The position numbers and the translations under genes are program-made. The notes below the pieces were generated by a model, which saw only the letters and a list, made by a program, of their open reading frames with translations, was not told the DNA's origin and ran no database searches. This document shows positions 1 through 11,652 of a stretch of 62,701 nucleotides of DNA, in pieces. Source of the DNA: Guillardia theta CCMP2712 (lineage: Eukaryota; Cryptophyceae; Pyrenomonadales; Geminigeraceae); the NCBI RefSeq assembly GCF_000315625.1, contig NW_005434547.1:86140-148840 (forward strand), read 5' to 3'. Within the stretch, counting starts at the first letter, position 1. The number at the start of each line of letters is the position of its first letter.

Positions 1-159
1 GGACATCAAGAGAAAGAGGAAACGGGCAGAGGAAAGAGCAAGAGAAGGCGAGCAAGAGAAGGAGCAAGAAGGAGGTGGTGGAGGAGGAGGAGGCAGAGGA
101 GGAGGAGGAGGGGGAGGGGGAGGAGGAGGAGGGGGAGGGGGAGGAGGAGATAAAGGTAC

Positions 160-2881
160 CTCGACAAATGCTCCTTTCGAAAGCCAATCCTCGTGCCCCT
201 GTCGTACGGCTTTCAGGTTGAGAAGAGGAACAACTAGAACATGAAAGGGAACAGAATGAAGAGAAACGATATTGAGAGATGCAATTCGAGCTCCCGATAC
301 ACAGAGAGGAGGAAGAAGCAGAAGCAAAAGAAGGAGCAGGAGGAAGGGGTGGAGGTAGTGGTGATGGTGGTCGTGTTGGAGCGGGAGGAGGAGGAGCGGG
401 AGGAGGAGGAGCGTGAGGAGGACGATGACGATGACGAGTGCTTCATTTTCGTCTCACCTTTTTCAACTCCTCTCCAGGAGGAGAAGGTTCGCGAGCCCCT
501 GAAGCAGGACAGACATTAAAAGAAAAGAGGAAAATAATCTAAGAAAGGGAAAGAACAAAGCAATAGAGAAGATAAAAGCAAAATGTTGGTGACATGAAGT
601 TGGCAATGATGCTGACAGCAGGAGCAGGAGAAAGAGCAAGAGCAAGAGCAAGAGCAGCAGGACCAGGAGCAAGAGCATCATCATGATCATGATCATCATC
701 ATCATCATCAGGAGGAGGAGGAGGAGGAGGAGGAGGAGGATGAGGAGGAGGAGGATGAGGAGGAGGAGGTCACCAGACTGTGCCGTCTTCCCCTTCTTGT
801 CCTTCTTCGGCTTCTTCGGCGCTCCCTCCTCACTTTTCCCTTTCTTTCCTCCTCCCTTGCCACTGCCCGGGCCCTGCTGGGCTGGCGTCGCTCCGCCTGC
901 CTCCCCCACCCCTCCTGTTTGTGCGACCCCTGCCGTCGTCACTTGAACAGTTGGAGCTGGTTGCTCAGCTTGAACTTTCGGTGCTCGGGACCTCAGTGTT
1001 GGTTTCGAGATCTCCTCTTCCTCTTCCTCTTCCTCCTCCTCGTTCTTCTTGACCTGCGCGGACAAGCATAAGAAGTAAGAGGGAGGGAGGGAGGGAGGGA
1101 GGGATGAAAGAGATTACAATCTAGCTACAACGCATGAGGAGAGATGGAAAGGAGGAAGCGAGGAGAGCAAGAGAGCAGAGCAAAGAGGAGGTGAGCCGAA
1201 GACAAACGAGGAGAGTGAAGGAGCAGAGAGCAGGGAAGTGCAGACGAGACTTCGATCCTCCTCACCTCCGATGCCGGGGAGCCAACAGAATGCTCAGCCA
1301 GCTCTCCTGCACGTCGAGCATTCAGCAACCCTCATTCTTCTCTTCTCGATCTCTTCCCAGAACCTCGCATTGCCTCAACTTCTCATCCATTCCCTGCCCT
1401 GCCCTGCCCTGCCCTGCCCTGCCCTGCCCTGCCCTGCCCTGCCCTGTCCCCTCTCCTTCCCTTCCCGCCTCCCCTTGGCAACCTCTTCCTCCATCTCCTC
1501 TCACCTTTGAGGAAACCAGGCGGCAGATCCTCCACGAGAGAACGGGCCTCTCCCTTCTTCTGCTTCATCGCTCCTTCCTTCTTCTCCGCTGACTTCTTCT
1601 CCTTCTTCCCGCTCGCGCTCTCTCCCGTGCCGCTCTTATCCGCATCCCCAGCAGCTGCTGCTGCCGATGCTGCTCCTGCTCCTGCTACTGGTGTTGCTGC
1701 TGCTGCTGGTGTTGCTGCTCCGCCTCCTGGGCCTCCCACCCCTCCCGCTCCTCCTCCTCCTCCCTCGCTAGTCTCAACCGGAGAATCCACAGGCATCGGG
1801 GTCGTTGCCTTGCTCGACCCCCTCGAGTTGTTTCTTGAGGCGGGCTCGTTCTTCTCTGGAGCCCTCGCGTCCTCCTGCTCCTCCGCCTCGTCGACCTTGA
1901 GTCTCAGCGTCTTGTTGGGGCCAGCGCGAGTCGCCTCCTCCTTGTGCTTCCTGGACGCGCCGTCAGACGGAGAGTCAAAAACAGGGAGGGAGGGGGAGGA
2001 GAGGGAGGGAGGGATAAGGAAAAGGCAGGTAAGAAGGAACAGCAGGCAAGAAGGAACAGCAGGCAAGAAGGAACAGCAGGGAAGCTTACTTGTCATGGTT
2101 CGTCGTCGGGTCTTTCTTTGACGACTTGGTTGTGTTTTCATCGTTGTCATTCGAGGGCCTGGGGGTTTGCTTCCCTTCGTGCTTGGTTGGCTCGGCGCTG
2201 CCTGCCTTCCTCGACGGCGTTGACTCTCCAGTCTCGATCTGCCACAGCAAGTCAGCTGGGCCAGACAGGCCGTCCTCTGATACTTTCTTCTCCTCCTTCT
2301 CTGACGTGACTTTGACCGACTTTGCTGACTTGGTGCTGCTTTCCGCAGGCTCCGACTTCGGAGCGACGTCTTCGGTCTAGAAGCAAGATCAACGTACTCA
2401 CTTCAAGCTCTAAGTGCGCGCCAATATCACCTTCTGCTTCTTATCTGGCTCTTCCGAATTCTCTTCCGCGTCATTCGCATTCCTAGGCATAGTCAACGAC
2501 TCCGGCAGAGGACCAGCAGCGCCGATCTCACTTTCTTTTCAGCTTGCGTTCCTTGTCTGTGCTCGGTGAGTCGAAGCCAGAGTTCTCCTGCCTGTCGTGC
2601 GCAGCATCAGAAGCCTGACAGGCCCCTGACCGCCTCCTATTGCACCTCCTCCTCTTCTTGTCAGAGAGCTCTCCCCCACCAGGCGTCCCTTGATCGGTGG
2701 AAACGCTCAATGCTGCAGGCCCCCCAGCCTCTCCTCCGCGTCTCCTCCTCACGCCTGAGTCCCACTGCATATCATGCTGTCATGACCTGCTCCTGATATC
2801 ACGTGGAGACACCTCTGCAAGCGCCGCAGCCAGTGCAGCGTCGTTGGCCGTCGGGTCCTGCGAAGATGCACTTACATTCAT
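160..2881 (-). CDS. Charged, low-complexity probable nuclear protein (multi-exon, 3' end outside window)
   Basis: I do not recognise this gene. Ten exons can be chained on the minus strand with GT-AG junctions and consistent phase: 2881-2876, 2857-2813, 2764-2532, 2482-2431, 2376-2090, 1950-1505, 1306-1266, 1053-774, 498-458 and 209-160. This gives about 493 codons and no stop before the window edge. The product starts MNDPTANDAALAAALAE and then becomes rich in Lys/Arg (a KKRRRCNRRR stretch that looks like a nuclear localisation signal), Glu runs, and Gly/Ala/Pro linkers. The last visible exon encodes a less biased segment (PYDRGTRIGFRKEHLS), which may begin a folded domain that continues off the left edge. 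Introns hold simple repeats, including a CTGCC tract at 1393-1446 and a 17-bp unit repeated about three times at 2036-2083. A chromatin or RNA-binding role is only a guess. Exon phase agreement makes the gene itself fairly likely; its identity is unknown. Confidence 0.6.
1393..1446. repeat. (CCTGC)n pentanucleotide tract
   Basis: About eleven near-perfect copies of a five-base unit lie in an intron of the charged-protein gene. Confidence 0.9.
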
Positions 2882-2889
2882 TCATCGAG

Positions 2890-5700
2890 TAGAGGCTGAA
2901 GATGTCTTGGAGAATGATGATCTTTCACCAAGACAAGAAAGCTGGTGCATGACACGAATGGTGTGCAATGAGAATCAAAGATTTGATGAAACAACATGTG
3001 ACACATCGCAACTATCATACTATGCAAGAAGGCTACAAGCATGGTGATACAAAGAGAGGATGGTTCCAGACGACTGTGCTTACCGAGTCCTTTGTCTTCA
3101 TCGAGAAGTGCCGGTGATGATTACTTTCATATACAAACTTGCCGCTTTCACTCTGAAATGTGACTAGTCAGGCATAGTAAAAACCCAAATGTAGCCAATG
3201 CGCGACATTGCGGGTCGCCAATAAAACGAGGAGACACGAAATGAAGCAGATAGTCAAAACACGAGAACACGCGGGGGTCAGATCGATACGAATCGATTCT
3301 ATGTTGAATGTTCTAACCCTCGATTGCCGCATTTTGATAATGCCGTTTTCTCTCTTGGATACTCTTGGCATTGACTCAGCATCTTCTTTTATCTCTACAA
3401 ACTCTCATATTCATTCCTCGCTGAGCCATTTTGGCTTCCCCCGCCCTTCCGCACTCCCCACCAACTCTATTCCTACTCTTGCTTCTTTCCTCCCTCCTAG
3501 TCCTGCTCCTTGACCTTCTCCTGCTCCTCAGACTCATGCCCATCCTCATCATGCAGGAATGCAGACGTCTTCTTGTTTCTGCACTTTCACATCCTGTGTT
3601 GTTATCGTCGCAGTCTTCACGCCATTGTCATATCATCCTTCTCCTTCTATCGTTTGGCCCATTTCGCCATTGCCGCGCATCCAACGGTGTACCCACCCCC
3701 TTATCGGTCCCATAACCCCACCGCAGTACTGATGTACCCCTATGGAGATATCACCTCATGTTTACACTACCCTTCATTATTTTTGGTATTTGAATTTAAG
3801 GCTCATGGTACAGCAATTCAATATTTGATACATCAATAAATTTGCATGACCTTCACACCATGCAGTTTTAGTACCCCCCACCATTGTTTACCAAAACATT
3901 TTCAGATTGACTACCCCCGCTCAATCATTTCACCACCCACCAAGTTTTCCATCTACCTGGTTAAGAATGAGAAGCAGGAGCGAAGGGAGGAAGTGGCGGT
4001 GGCGGTGGCGGTGGCGGTGGAAGAGTAGGAGAGGAGGAGGAGGAGGAGGAGGAGCAGCAGCAGCAGCAGCAAGAGGAGGAGAGGAGCAGGAGCAGCAAGA
4101 GTAAGAACAAAAGTAGCAGGGACAGGGCAGCAAGAGCAAGAGCAAGAGCAAGAGCAACAGAAACGGGGCCGGTGGCGGCGGCGGTGGTGGCGGCAGCTGC
4201 AGCTGCAGCAGCTGCTGCAGGCAGAAGTAAGAGCAAGAGCATCAGCAGGATGAGATTGAACGATAACCATGAAGTCGATGGCGGGGATGCGTCGATGGTG
4301 ATTTTGATCATTTCAATCTTATCCAATTCAATGTTGTTATTCCATGACACGACAGATGCTCGTGGATTTTGACGATGATGAAAACAAAGATTCCTATGGT
4401 TTGGGGGAGTCAGGCCGAGATAAGTGTCGAACGTTAGCTGGAGGAAGGGCAGTTGAAACTTTGAAGACAAGAAAATGAAACGATCGATCATAAAGAGGAG
4501 CTGGAAAACACGGCATAAGGACCCTTGTCCTTGTGATTACCTACTGATTGTGAGTGATGATGATGACTATAATCGTGGTCGTGATGATCGAGGTGCTCGT
4601 GTTGGTGTTGATGATGCCGTGGTTGTAAATGACCATCGTCATGTTGATAGGTTTGGTGATCATCATAGAGATGATAATGATCTATGGTTATGATGATAGT
4701 GCGGAAGATGAGAGGGACGAGAGTAGCGGCAGCGGCAGCAGTAGCAGCAGCAATGTTACAAAGCAAGAGCAAGGGGCAGGAGCAGGAGCAGTGATAGAGC
4801 CAGGGGCAACGGGCAGGAGCAGGGGAAGGTGGAGTAGGGATGATTTAGGCCACAAGCAGAAGGAAGACAGTTACAATCTAGAAGATGACGAGGAGGAACA
4901 TTGTGGCAATAATGGTGGTTGGTTTTAAATCTACAATGACTATCGTGCGGACTACTTTGACATGAAGCATGAGCATGACAAGCGACCAAACTAACTTGTG
5001 ATGAAAGCGTAATGATATGCATCTGCTCAATAAAGCTGTCGTTATTCGAAAAGCAAGAATTCGTATTTGGTCAGATTGATTGTGTACTCACTTACAAAGT
5101 CTAGTTAATGATCATTGGATCATTTATATGAACACCTCGACCATGCTACGAAGGAAGAGATGAAACGCAAATATAGCGGCGAATGGGTGTATATATTGCT
5201 GCACTTGCAGAGAGTCGGAAACATGCTACGATATTGCAATGCTAAGACTCGAACTATGTCTCTATGTCTCTGTTGGGAGCTCTGCAGCTTGAAATTGATG
5301 TACCGATGATGTCACCAACCTCGCGTCGGGCCTCCTTGCAGAAATCCAGTCAGATCACGTGTAACGAAGACAATCATGGCATCATTACAGCATCCTTGAT
5401 GCCAGCTTCTTCGACACTTACCCGTATGCATGCAGGTCTATCAACATAAGAATGAATTTGTCTGCATTCAAGGTGATGCTTGATGCCTGGGTTCTCATGT
5501 GTTATACAAGTAGCTTGTGCTCTAGTCGGTGCTCTTCTCGCTACTCTTCTCAGTCATTTCCTAGCATGGCTCCTTACTCCCTGATTTCTCCGGCATTCCA
5601 TCACCCCCCCTTCCAAGCGAGACCATTGTGCGAAACGAACTTTGAGGCTTTCATGTGAACCTTTATTATTACATGTGCATTGCTCGAGCTAAACTTGCTC
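2890..5700. other. Gene-poor stretch with simple repeats
   Basis: I find no convincing coding region. At 3690-3960 the plus strand is rich in CCACCC/TACCCC words, the same words that flank the GC-rich islands elsewhere. At 3990-4250 there is a run of microsatellite-like sequence with GTGGCG, GGAGGA, AGCAGC and GCAAGA units; all ORFs there translate to homopolymer-like peptides. 4550-4700 is rich in GATGAT and GTGATGA. Confidence 0.6.
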
Positions 5701-5709
5701 TGACTCCGT

Positions 5710-5919
5710 TCACTTGAGCCCGAAGATACGGGAGTAGAAGAGCTTGCGAGAGGAGAGCTGGACCTGGCATGGGTCATTGAGCTCCTTGTTTGCGCGATCA
5801 GCCAGAGCTGCCTGGATGGGCACTTGGTAAACCTCCCGCCTTGCATCGTCCTTTGCATGAGCGAAGGAAGGGAACGAGAAGGCATCGGTGCTGGTTCGGT
5901 CTTGCATGGTGTAGGTCAT
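5710..5919 (-). CDS. Small ORF (69 aa) behind a TATA box
   Basis: I do not recognise this protein. The ORF starts at ATG 5919-5917 (MTYTMQDRTSTDAFSFPSF) and ends RIFGLK-stop. It has no transmembrane segment or low-complexity run, and the composition is balanced and hydrophilic, unlike the shadow ORFs around it. A clean TATAAAA lies about 111 bases upstream, and no other ATG intervenes in this frame. A second possible start is the ATG four codons in. The combination of core promoter, short leader and unbiased protein makes it a candidate gene, but no paralogue is visible in the window to confirm it. Confidence 0.4.
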   Translation of the reverse strand: MTYTMQDRTSTDAFSFPSFAHAKDDARREVYQVPIQAALADRANKELNDPCQVQLSSRKLFYSRIFGLK

Positions 5920-6029
5920 CGGAGGATGCAGATTGTTGGAGCTGTTGTGAGTGGACGTCTGAAGGAACGTGGAGAGCGGGGGAAGGGAGCGAAGTTGATG
6001 GGGTGACGGTGCAACAAGCAGTGGCGCCC

Positions 6030-6036
6030 TTTTATA
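6030..6036 (-). promoter_or_regulatory. TATA box of the 69-aa ORF
   Basis: On the minus strand the sequence reads TATAAAAGGGCGCC, followed about 110 bases later by the ATG at 5919. It resembles the TATA box of the bTHX gene in this window. Confidence 0.45.
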
Positions 6037-6289
6037 GCGAGTAGCAGGGAAATCGGAACGACGCGATCTCACATCGTATCGTCCAGAACTGGTTCTTTGC
6101 TTCGATGGGCCCTGAAACGGACTCCTTTGACACAGGAGGCAAAAAAAAGGAGCTCGAAAAGGAGTTATTTCAGTGCCCCAGGCGCCCAGCCGCAGTACAC
6201 AAAAAAAACCTTCAAAATAGGACTGGTCTGTTCGCCGTGGCACCCCGAAGGCCAACTTGGCAAGTTATCAACTTCAAAACTGTACTATG

Positions 6290-6650
6290 ATGGGCCCGCC
6301 CGCTGCGGCCGGCGGCCGTACTACCCCATCCCGACTCCGAGGCTCCGAGGCCACCGTGACACCGTGTGAGTCGTCCGAAAGGCCGCGCCCTGGCAACGGT
6401 TTGACTCTCCGTCCTGATTGTCCTCGTACTGATTTTTAACTGAACTTTGAGTAAAAAGTTGGAGTTGAACTTCAAGCGCGCCGGGCCTTTCGGAACAACG
6501 GTTGCCAGTGCCTGTGCGGCAGTGCCGCCGCGCACAGCGGCACTGAGGCTGCCCGCCGCGCCGGCGGGCGCGCCCGGCCCCCGGTCACCCGGCACTGAGT
6601 GGCCTTCCGAAGTTCAGTGGGCGGCGGGGCCAGCGACGGCAACCGAGTCG
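6290..6650. repeat. GC-rich island 1
   Basis: A block built largely from GGCC, CCGG, GCCG and CACTGAG/CAGTG words. It contains a palindrome-like pair, CCGAAAGGCC at 6377 and GGCCTTTCGG at 6482, flanking the AT-rich motif described below. On the right it abuts the RNase H remnant. Confidence 0.7.
6425..6455 (+). repeat. AT-rich motif copy (CGTACTGATTTTTAAC ... CTTTGAGTAAA)
   Basis: One of five copies of a motif found at or in GC-rich islands; the others are at 22848, 27688, 27724 and 54870. It sits between the two arms of a 10-bp inverted repeat inside island 1. Confidence 0.65.
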
Positions 6651-6965
6651 GCTTCCGTACTCGATAAGCTGACGACCTTCTGCAATTTGCTGGGGTTTGT
6701 ACAGCGTGACCCAACGATCATTCTCGTTGATAACGCAGCGGTCATCCATCTGCTGAGGGACCGTCGCGCATTTTCGAAGCTTAAGCATATTGCAATTCGA
6801 CATCGGTTCACTCTTCAGATGGTGGATGAAAACGAAATCATCGCTGTGAAGATTGCTACTACATACAACCCTGCGGACATTCTCACCAAGATCTGCCCAG
6901 TCTCCAAAATTCGTCAGCTAGCATCGTTCTTGTTCGGCAACGACATGTCTCAGGTCTCCGTTTGA
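6630..6965 (+). pseudogene. Ty1/copia-type retrotransposon RNase H fragment
   Basis: The reading frame ending at 6965 encodes the C-terminal half of a copia RNase H. A degenerate STAEAE-like segment (ATATESASVLDKL) is followed by LVDNAAVIHLLRD, then KLKHIAIRHRF and VKIATTYNPADILTK. These correspond to the family's DN-SAI, KHIDIRYHF and ADILTK blocks. The upstream reverse transcriptase, integrase and gag are absent; the frame runs instead into GC-rich island sequence that gives a meaningless Ala/Pro/Arg peptide. The element is therefore 5'-truncated or was interrupted. A purine-rich AGGGAGGGAGATGG at 7031 could be a polypurine tract, but I could not define LTRs. Confidence 0.8.
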
Positions 6966-6969
6966 CCAT

Positions 6970-9180
6970 CATTACGCCGCTGCTTCATGCAAGACCTTGT
7001 CAAGCTAGCCAAGCTCCCTGTACCTCGTCAGGGAGGGAGATGGACGATGCGAAGTCACAGGGGACCCACTTCAGCCTGAGGTCATCTGTTCGACACCAGA
7101 GACAGTCAGGGAGGGTTCACTAAATGAACAATCAAAATCAGGGAATATCATATCTTTTCACTATCATACCTGAATACTGAACTTCATGACAGGCTGAACC
7201 TCTGAGAACATCTGATGATGACATCAGCATCGAGCCTCGCATCATCCCTATGTCAAGTGACATGGACGAGTCACAGGGATCCCCCAAGCAGAGCCAGGAG
7301 TCGCACAAGATGACGACGAGGCCACAAGACAGCTCTCCCACCATGATGATGAGTGTGGCAAAGAAGCTGAGGGGTGACATGACAGCGAGAAACTTGATCT
7401 CGATGATGGAGGGATCAGTCCTGATCAAAGTCGCTCTGAATGTCAAAAGTGACAAGAGCTGTTTTCAATCCAACCTCAAAGCCTGTACGTGGCCAACAGT
7501 GAGGAGAGGAATTACCTCATGATTCCACTGGTCAAGCACCGCGAAGATTGAAAGCGGCAAGCAGAGCACGGCAGATGAAAGCTTGAAGGTTGGCCAAGTT
7601 GTGAAGACCGAGGAAGGGAGACGTCCCAAAGCCTCATTGCATGCCACGATCTCACGATAGCGATATGATGACACGAACCAACAGGCTACAGCAGAGTTGA
7701 AGAAATGAAAGGCAGCTTGAAGCGCCAAGCCTTCGCAAGACGAAGAAGCAGACGATGAAGACATACCTTCGATCGAAGTTATGAAATGATGCTGCAGAAA
7801 TCAAGGAGGTCCCAAGTCGCCAGGCACATCAGTGCTGATGGGCGCTGAGGAGAACCTTTCAGTACCATGCACAGCCCTACTGCGAAAGTCAAGTCAAGAG
7901 GCTGATCGCTTATGGAAAAAGGAATATCAAGTCTGACTCATGATGAGCAACCATACAGCTTCAAGGCAGACGACCAGAGACCAAGCATGAGCCCACCTTG
8001 CTGTCAAGCAACAGCTCCCGCCTACTCTAGGCAAGGGAGGGAATACTGCGGCGACGACGCGCGAAGAGTCAACCGCAGCAGGTCATTTGAAAGGCATAGT
8101 CAAATTTGACAAGCCTGACACCGTCAATGGAGGCGCGGCAAAGCAACAATGCTGGCATCGGCACACAAGAGCCAAGGGAGGGTGTTGAAGCACCTGATAG
8201 GAGGAAGCTTCACCTCAGACAATGCCAAGCAATCGACGTGGCTCAAGTGCACAGATGCTTAGAGCCTCGGAATGCATCCCCGAGGAGGACAGCAACAGCT
8301 ACAATAAGGACGACGTAGGAGAATCATGAAGAAGACAGCAAGAACCTAGGACTCGTGGATGGCAGCAGGAGATAAGCGAGTCAGCTTATATCAGTCCACG
8401 ACAGGACAGCAGATGACACGGTGGCAGGATATGGCTACGCTCAAGGGGAGATTGGAAGTATCACCCCTGAAGTCATGGACATGGGAGAACAAGGGGTCTG
8501 ATCAAAGAAGACAGTACTATCATGATCATCTTAGCGGAGGACTTACAAGGGATGCACGAGACCCCCCTAGAAGCATGCTCCTACGGAGACACAGGACCTG
8601 TCAAGGTCAAGGGAGCAGCTATATCAACTTCACAGAGAGCATTGGATGAGCCTCCTCGGAGAATCGAAGACCTCGTCATGTCAAGCCTATGACTCTTTCT
8701 CAGGGACTCCCGGAACCCTCCAGGTACGGAACCAGGCCTCGGACCGGTAGAAGAATCATATCGCAGATAAGAAGCGTAGAGTACCGGTAGTGGTAGTTCC
8801 TAGGACCAAGCAGTCCCTATTTTAGGGACCGAGGAAGAGGAAGAAGGGCCGCACGCCGCCGCATTGGCAGGACAGGCCCGGAAAGGAGAACGAGGTGTAT
8901 GGTCTCTGTGAGACTGGATTGCTTGAAGTAAACAAGCTTGACCATCTATACCAATCTCTTATCACCTCCGTTTGTTCTCTGTATCCTGATATCATTCCTG
9001 CGCGGCCATTCGTGATAACTATTACCACTGCTACAGAAACTTGCAGTCCGTGACGGCGGTGCTATCCGATCATCGGATCACTCAGTGTCTACTTCGGGTG
9101 TCACTGCTAGTACTGTGACTGTGTCACCGTCTGTGGAGAGAAGGTTACTGGGAACTTCAACACGGCTCAGTCAGCCTAAG
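6970..9180. other. Anonymous sequence downstream of the RNase H remnant
   Basis: No coding region is supported. The text CAGGGAGGG or CAAGGGAGGG recurs at 7028, 7106, 8031 and 8171, and the region could hold the decayed 3' end or LTR of the copia-like element. I could not match the two ends by eye. Confidence 0.3.
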
Positions 9181-9189
9181 CCTTTCACT

Positions 9190-9260
9190 GCAAGTCACTG
9201 GCCGGGCAGAGTCCGACGGTCACGCCGGGCCCGGCCCGGCGGTCCACTGAGTCAGTGAGA
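9190..9260. repeat. Short GC-rich island
   Basis: A 70-bp block of GGCCGGGC, GCCGGGCCCGG and CCACTGAGTCAGTG words, the same vocabulary as the larger islands, about 90 bp upstream of the bTHX promoter. Confidence 0.5.
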
Positions 9261-9349
9261 GAAGGTAACGGCTTAGGTAACGGTCGCAATGCAAAAGTGA
9301 GCATGCTTGCTCCCCATGTTCCATGGCAGCTCCCCGCGGCCCAACCGCT

Positions 9350-9357
9350 GATATAAA
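9350..9357 (+). promoter_or_regulatory. TATA box of bTHX
   Basis: GATATAAAG lies only about 40 bases before the start codon at 9393, implying a very short leader of roughly 10-15 nt. Confidence 0.55.
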
Positions 9358-9392
9358 GCCGGGGAGAGCAGGAGGCCGGTTCATCCATCGCA

Positions 9393-9936
9393 ATGCTCCG
9401 TCGACTTCTCCTCCTCACGGCTGCGGCCTCCGTGTCCGCATTCCTTGCAGCCCCGGCTCTTCCTCGTGCTCAGGTAGACACCAGCGCTGCTGTGATCATG
9501 ACCCCTCTGCGCGCGTTGGCCCCCGCTTGTCTCATACGAAGGAGAGGGGATATACACGTGGCCTCCTTTTCTCTGTTTGCTCGTGTTTTGCTCCTGCTCC
9601 TCTTCTGCTGCCGCGCATGCATGCCGATGTCGCTGACACCATTCTGTAGTCATTGCGCACCAAGGCAGCGGGCCCTGTTTGCCTCCTCAGCGAAGGGCAG
9701 ATGGCCGTCAGCATTGTTGGCACCAAGAACGATGACCTCACCGTGGTTCAAGGACGCGGCGATATGCGCAGCAAGAAGGGGAAGCGCTTTGCCAAGAGCT
9801 ACGGAAAGGTGATTCTTAGGGCTCAGAAAAGCAGGTCTTGACTCGTTCTCTCCTCCAGTGCCGAACCAAGAGCGGCAAGACCAGCGAGAAGTCCAAAACC
9901 CCATGGGGAGGCGTCCACGGCCAACCAACCTCGTGA
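9393..9936 (+). CDS. Plastid-targeted 30S ribosomal protein THX (bTHXc), nucleus-encoded precursor
   Basis: Three exons (9393-9473, 9650-9808, 9859-9936) join in phase to give 105 aa. THX is a small basic protein that stabilises the head of bacterial-type 30S subunits; here it would act in the plastid ribosome. Residues 1-17 form a signal peptide (MLRRLLLLTAAASVSA) and the next residue is Phe (FLAAPALPRAQ), the signature of transit peptides for red-lineage complex plastids. The mature core, GRGDMRSKKGKRFAKSYGK, matches the THX consensus (GKGD-R-RGK-F-G-YG-R). The C-terminal tail is Lys/Ser-rich and then WGGVHGQPTS. The first intron ends exactly after the targeting region, separating the leader from the mature protein. 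The main alternative would be another small basic plastid protein, but the THX core is distinctive. Confidence 0.8.
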
Positions 9937-9944
9937 TGTTACTG

Positions 9945-11640
9945 ATGTGTACTTAGAGATTAAGAATGCTGCGATTGAACGGAACAAACCATGTGTTTTA
10001 CTTGTATCCTGGCATCTATGACCAGCTCACAGCAAAATTTTGTTTTGTAAGTGATACAGCTCCAGATGCTCAAATTTCAATGGGCCAGCACTCTTAACAA
10101 TTTGATTGGTTTTGCAAGGTTCAATTAGTCACAATCATCACTGAGAGTTGAACGAGCTCTTGCGTTTGTGGTTGTCTCTTTGCCTTCGCTAAGTAGCGGC
10201 ATGACTTCTTACTGCAACCTTGTTTCAAGTCTTGTCATCCCACTTCCTAACACTTAGAAATCCGCGCGTGAATTTTCTTGCCGCCATGCTCGTAGAGCTG
10301 CTTTCCCATTCTGTTTTTCTTCATCTTGACATCTCTGTTTCTCACTGCATTTTTATGTGCTCGACCTTAGATTCACTTCTCAGGAGCATTGCGCATTCAT
10401 GTATAAGGGCGCGGTGGCTTGCTCACCAGGAGGAAAGGATGGAGTTATTCCAGTTCCCATGTTCTGGGCGTGCACATAGTTGCGCAATACTGTCTTTTCA
10501 CTTGCCCCATATCTTTGACCGTGCTCTATAGCTTAGATTCCTTGTATTCACATATAGCACATATGACACTGGAATGAGTCGATACTACCATCTCAGTTTG
10601 ATCGTCCTCAACAAGTATCGTAAAATCTAACTTGGGGGGATAGCGTCACTCGCACAAGAGGGAGGAGAACATGCATTGTATCATATGATTCTTCATGGCA
10701 TATCATTTCTTGGGCGCCGGGAGACTGAAATGAGAGTCTGAGAAACATTCAACTGTCAGCTTTCAAGTTGTGGAATGAACAAACTCTCCTGTTCTCATCT
10801 TATGGGTTCGACTTGTTGGTGCTTGGGAGGACTGAGTTCCTGCTGAGATGATGAGTGATGTGTTTCGCAAATCATGCATGCCTTGCCCGAAAGCGTCCCA
10901 ACATAAGCCGACGACAAGGACTGCGAATACATCAATCCACCCATCTCAACTCGACTGCTCTTGTTGCCTGTGATCGCGGATCCTTGTACCCTGAGAAGCA
11001 GCTGGTGTGATACCTGCCATTCACACTCGTCAGGCAGCACTGCAGCATGCTTCTTGGTCCACCTCAATGACACTCTTGCTCCTCTTCGCTCCGTCAGAGG
11101 GTCTCCCAGCCGATCGAACGGTTGCTTACACTCTCTGCATCTTTCCATGGCAGTCAGGAACTCGCTCCATCAAGTATAAGTGGGATACCGATGACCCAGG
11201 TCAGTCCTCTCCACCTTCCTGTGCACAAAGTCCCAGTACTCAGTCTCATTCCCAGCCCCAATGTTTGTAGTTTGGTTGGTGTTTGCTTTTGACATCACCG
11301 CGAGGGAGGTTTCTTTTCTGATGTTGACCTATGACTGCACTCTAGCAATCCCGGATGGTCCAGCTAGCTCAAACGATATCCTCCTGCTGATCGCTCTCCC
11401 GCATTCTCCTTCGATCGTCTGCCATTGCGCCTCTCCCTCCCATCAGGCTTCATCGTCACTACTCTGACAACCAGACGTTTCAAAACAAGGAAAACCTTAC
11501 CAGGCTGCCTCACTTCATTTGAAAAGACAGCAAATAAATATCTCAAAAACAAGAAACAAAAATAGCTGCCTTTCAAAGACATCCTACAGAGAACTTGAGG
11601 TGGACTTGGAAGGAGACGGGCGCTGCAATTATTCGGCGCT
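9945..11640. other. Mostly non-coding stretch
   Basis: AT-richer than its surroundings. Only one frame gives a peptide that is not obviously random, listed separately at 10795-11148. No RNA gene was recognised. Confidence 0.4.
10795..11148 (-). CDS. Doubtful ORF, 117 aa, Cys-containing
   Basis: Starts MERCRECKQPFDRLGDPLTE and contains a possible zinc-ligand pattern (C-x2-C near the start, then CEW and CMIC later). No family is recognised, there is no clear promoter, and no intron is needed. The unspliced frame and unbiased composition are the only support. It may be chance. Confidence 0.2.
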   Translation of the reverse strand: MERCRECKQPFDRLGDPLTERRGARVSLRWTKKHAAVLPDECEWQVSHQLLLRVQGSAITGNKSSRVEMGGLMYSQSLSSAYVGTLSGKACMICETHHSSSQQELSPPKHQQVEPIR

Positions 11641-11652
11641 GTCCCGCTAGCA

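Noticed and set aside
7138-7764. Short ORFs on both strands downstream of the RNase H remnant, considered as gag
   Set aside because: No zinc-knuckle or other gag motif, and frames are short and broken.
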